Positions 61,335 through 64,000 of a stretch of DNA of 64,000 nt are shown one piece after another (the first letter of the stretch is position 1; each line of letters opens with the position of its first letter). Position numbers and translations under genes: made by a program. The notes below the pieces were generated by a model that saw nothing but the letters and a program-made list of their open reading frames with translations, did not search any database and had not been told where the DNA came from. This stretch comes from Runella slithyformis DSM 19594 (GTDB lineage: Bacteria > Bacteroidota > Bacteroidia > Cytophagales > Spirosomataceae): the NCBI RefSeq assembly GCF_000218895.1, contig NC_015703.1, forward strand, positions 5,903,001 through 5,967,000, read 5' to 3'.

Positions 61335-62468
61335 TTACAACGTTCCGCGCAGTTCCTGCTCCCGTTCGATGGCTTCAAAAAGGGCTTTAAAATTGCCTTT
61401 CCCAAACGATTTAGCCCCTTTTCGCTGAATAATTTCGAAGAACAGCGTCGGGCGCGGCATAATGGGCTTGGTAAAGATTTGGAGCAAGTATCCTTCCTCG
61501 TCCCGATCGACCAAAATACCCAAGTCACGCAAGGGATCCAAGTCTTCGTCGATCTGCCCTACTCTATCAATCAGGTCATCATAATATGTAACGGGCACCT
61601 GCAAAAATTCGACACCGCGCCGGTTCAGCTCGGTCACGGTATGAATGATATCTTCAGTTGCGACGGCGATGTGTTGAATACCGGCCCCGCCGTAAAAATC
61701 AAGGTATTCTTCTACCTGCGATTTTTTTTTGCCTTCGGCGGGCTCGTTGATGGGAAACTTGATACGGCCGTTTCCTTTGCTCATTACCTTACTCATGAGC
61801 GCCGTATAATCTGTGGAGATATCTTTGTCGTCAAACGATACCAACTGACTGAACCCCATTACATTGGCGTAGAAATTAACCCAGAGAGACATTTCATTCC
61901 AGCCTACATTTCCCACCATGTGGTCTACGAATTTCAAGCCCGTTGAAGATGGTTGATACACAGGATTCCAAGGCAGAAAACCGGGCAAAAAAACACCGTT
62001 GTAAGCGTTGCGTTCCACAAATACGTGGACGGTATCACCATACGTATGAATGCCTGAGCGCACCACTTTCCCAAAAGCATCTTCCTCCACCACCGGCTCA
62101 AAGTAAGGTGCGGCGCCCCGACGAACGGTTTGTTCAAAAGAATAAGCTGCATCATCCACCCACAGCGCCACCACTTTTACCCCGTCACCGTGACGGTCGA
62201 TGTGTTGGCCAATGTCTGTACCTCCCATCAACGGCGAGGTCAATACCAAGCGTATTTTATCCTGTACCACTACGTACGATTCGCGGTCGCGCCGGCCCGT
62301 TTCCAAGCCTGCATAGGCCAAAGGTTGAAAACCAAAAGCCGTCCGGAAATAATGCGCCGCCTGTCGGGCGTTACCTACGTACAGTTCAATATAATCTGTG
62401 CCGTTGAGCGGCAAAAAATCAACGGTTTCCGTTTGCAGTGTATCAAAATCAGCCATGAGTGTTTCCAT
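61335..62468 (-). CDS. hppD: 4-hydroxyphenylpyruvate dioxygenase
   Basis: 377 aa. It converts 4-hydroxyphenylpyruvate to homogentisate, with loss of CO2, in tyrosine degradation. It has two VOC-fold halves; the iron sits in the C-terminal one, held by His183 (LKFVDHMVGNVG), His266 (GIQHIAVATEDI) and Glu345 (PTLFFEIIQRKG). LLQIFTKPIMPRPT is a strong family signature. ATG at 62466-62468 is the most upstream start; a second methionine (MADFD) at codon 5 is possible. Followed by phhA on the same strand. No homogentisate dioxygenase gene is in the window. Confidence 0.95.
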   Translation of the reverse strand: METLMADFDTLQTETVDFLPLNGTDYIELYVGNARQAAHYFRTAFGFQPLAYAGLETGRRDRESYVVVQDKIRLVLTSPLMGGTDIGQHIDRHGDGVKVVALWVDDAAYSFEQTVRRGAAPYFEPVVEEDAFGKVVRSGIHTYGDTVHVFVERNAYNGVFLPGFLPWNPVYQPSSTGLKFVDHMVGNVGWNEMSLWVNFYANVMGFSQLVSFDDKDISTDYTALMSKVMSKGNGRIKFPINEPAEGKKKSQVEEYLDFYGGAGIQHIAVATEDIIHTVTELNRRGVEFLQVPVTYYDDLIDRVGQIDEDLDPLRDLGILVDRDEEGYLLQIFTKPIMPRPTLFFEIIQRKGAKSFGKGNFKALFEAIEREQELRGTL

Positions 62469-62597
62469 AAGTGTATATTAGCTTAACTTTTGTTGTTATA
62501 CTAATTATTATTTTACTTACAATTTTATAGACAATTAATTAAAACTGCAAGATTCCATGGAGATTTATTGATTTACTCATCCAAAACCACCAATAGC

Positions 62598-62631
62598 TTT
62601 ACCAAAGCGCATGAAGAAGCGCTTTGGTAAA
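62598..62631. terminator. Inverted repeat downstream of the acetoacetyl-CoA synthetase gene
   Basis: TTTACCAAAGCGC (62598-62610) and GCGCTTTGGTAAA (62619-62631) form a perfect 13-bp stem with an 8-base loop. It lies about 150 bases after the synthetase stop and upstream of hppD, separating the two minus-strand units. The rest of 62469-62779 shows no gene. Confidence 0.65.
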
Positions 62632-62779
62632 ATTACCTGATAACTTACTGGGAGGGCGAAAAACAGGTCCTCTTTCAATCCAACTTCGGGGCTAAGCCAG
62701 ACTGAATGTACCTCAGGCGAACTCGGTTTTCCCCGCTTTACAAACAATCCCGGACAACCCAAAAATCAGTACCGGCGGA

Positions 62780-64000
62780 TTACACTTTCACCTGCGTAAA
62801 CTGCACAAAGAAATCCAAGGCTTTAGGATTGCGCATAGTATCGCGGCTGGCGGCTTTCGCGGGGTCGATTCCCATCAGTATTTTTTTTACGGGAGCCTCC
62901 ATTTTTTTTCCGCTGATGGTATAAGGCACTTCAGGAAGTTCATAGATGGCATCGGGTACGTGGCGCGGGCTGTACTGCGTACGAAGTTGCGTATTGATCT
63001 TTTTCTTCAGGTCATCGGTCAATTCATGGCCTTGGGCCGGTACAACAAACAGGGGCATGAAGTATTTCCCGCCGGATTGCTCGAGGCAAACGACCAGGCT
63101 GTCGCTCACCTCCTCAATACTTTCCACCGCACTGTATATCTCACCGGTACCGATGCGTACACCGTCGCGGTTGAGGGTAGCATCTGATCGACCATAGATG
63201 ATCACACTTTCACGTTCATTGATTTTTATCCAATCACCGTGTCGCCAAACCCCGGTATAGTGCTCAAAATAGCTGGCTCGGTAGCTTCGGTTTTCCTTGT
63301 CGTTCCAAAAATAAACGGGCATGGAAGGCATAGGTTGCGTGATGACCATTTCCCCCAATTCATTGCGAACGGAATGGCCTGCTTCGTCGTAGGCCTCCAA
63401 TTTACACCCCAACAGGCGACACTGTATCTCACCAGAGTATACGGGCAGCGAAGGACAACCGCCCACGAAAGCACTGCAAATGTCGGTACCGCCGCTGAGG
63501 GAGATGAGCCAAACGTCTTTTTTGACATGTTTATATATCCATTCAAACGCCTCCGGCGGCAAAGGAGAGCCCGTTGAGCCGACGCTTTGAAGCTGATTAA
63601 ATTTATATCCCTGCAAACTTACTTCCGCTTTCATGCACGCGAGATAAAACGCCGCTCCACCGCCAAAATGAGTGATTTTTGCCTTTTCGGCCAAATCCCA
63701 CAGAACGTTCATGTTGGGATACTGAACCGCCCCTTCGTAGAGCACCAACGTAGCACCCGCCAACATAGAAGCCACCGAAAAATTCCACATCATCCAGCCG
63801 GTGGTTGAGTACCAGAAATAACGATCGCCGGGCTTTACATTTTGATGAATGGTCAGAGCTTTGAGGTGCTCCAGCAAACAACCTCCTACGCTGTGGGTAA
63901 TGGCTTTGGGCTTACCTGTGGTTCCTGAAGAATAGACGACCCACAAAGGATGATCAAACGGAACCGGCGTAAACTCAAGTGAGGAAAAGGGCGTTTTGAC
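62780..64000 (-). CDS. Acetoacetyl-CoA synthetase, C-terminal part (5' end outside window)
   Basis: The frame is open to the window end (reading VKTPFSSLEFTPVPFDHPLW), so the TTG at 63944-63946 is internal. This adenylate-forming enzyme activates acetoacetate with ATP and CoA. Seen: the P-loop VVYSSGTTGKPKAITH, STTGWMMWNFSVAS, the DATLNRDGVRIGTGEIYSAV hinge/core motif, and the C-terminal lysine region VPYTISGKKMEAPVKKIL. The TGWMMWN and GVRIGTGEIY spellings fit acetoacetate rather than acetate ligases. Tyrosine breakdown yields acetoacetate, so its place near hppD and phhA makes metabolic sense. Confidence 0.9.
   Translation of the reverse strand, partial: VKTPFSSLEFTPVPFDHPLWVVYSSGTTGKPKAITHSVGGCLLEHLKALTIHQNVKPGDRYFWYSTTGWMMWNFSVASMLAGATLVLYEGAVQYPNMNVLWDLAEKAKITHFGGGAAFYLACMKAEVSLQGYKFNQLQSVGSTGSPLPPEAFEWIYKHVKKDVWLISLSGGTDICSAFVGGCPSLPVYSGEIQCRLLGCKLEAYDEAGHSVRNELGEMVITQPMPSMPVYFWNDKENRSYRASYFEHYTGVWRHGDWIKINERESVIIYGRSDATLNRDGVRIGTGEIYSAVESIEEVSDSLVVCLEQSGGKYFMPLFVVPAQGHELTDDLKKKINTQLRTQYSPRHVPDAIYELPEVPYTISGKKMEAPVKKILMGIDPAKAASRDTMRNPKALDFFVQFTQVKV

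Noticed and set aside
62780..63946. Acetoacetyl-CoA synthetase starting at 63946
   Set aside because: That codon is TTG within the core domain, and the frame continues to the window edge with family-like sequence.

Overview
The window looks like chromosomal DNA of a Bacteroidota member, most likely order Cytophagales (Runella/Spirosoma/Dyadobacter-like; genus is a guess). Pointers are the type IX secretion (T9SS) cargo proteins with a type A sorting domain or a gliding-motility C-terminal domain, TAnnTTTG-type promoter boxes, a TPR-containing histidine kinase beside a LytTR regulator, an epimerase-type threonine dehydrogenase, and the general lack of strong Shine-Dalgarno sequences.

Layout. 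1-2.14 kb: an AT-richer segment with the 3' part of a dihydroorotase gene, an overlapping DUF6671-type gene and two small gene remnants that end at a sharp junction. 2.14-13.7 kb: housekeeping genes (2-hydroxyacid dehydrogenase, pdxA, yicC-type RNase, 3-hydroxyacyl-CoA dehydrogenase, a 1205-aa hybrid histidine kinase, rsmA, mgtE), interrupted by a frameshifted four-helix-bundle (S23-type) gene between inverted repeats and by a roughly 300-bp tandem repeat. 13.8-15.8 kb: an AT-richer type II restriction-modification pair (C5 methyltransferase plus BsuBI/PstI-family nuclease). 15.9-34 kb: mostly metabolic and repair genes: NmrA-like protein, esterase, an Lrp regulator divergent from a threonine-to-glycine operon (tdh-kbl), sulfatase, dtd, CpsB/YwqE-type phosphatase, 3-methyladenine glycosylase, a T9SS-type surface protein, SNF2 helicase, AraC regulator, aspartate aminotransferase, ogt and a fasciclin protein.

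34.4-54.4 kb is the most distinctive part: about 20 kb, all on the minus strand, of exported proteins. It holds a small orphan protein, a C1q-like protein, two giant multidomain proteins (2178 aa and about 3084-3171 aa) full of thrombospondin type 3 calcium-binding repeats and Ig/cadherin-like domains, and two smaller proteins that share an undescribed N-terminal domain. A strong terminator closes it at 34.35 kb. Next to it, on the plus strand (55.4-60.1 kb), lie a LytTR response regulator and two TPR sensor kinases whose catalytic halves are almost identical at DNA level. A role in controlling the surface locus is plausible but unproven.

60.2-64 kb: tRNA-Pro(UGG), tRNA-Ser(GCU), phenylalanine hydroxylase, 4-hydroxyphenylpyruvate dioxygenase and the C-terminal part of acetoacetyl-CoA synthetase. 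Together these fit aromatic amino acid catabolism ending in activation of acetoacetate.
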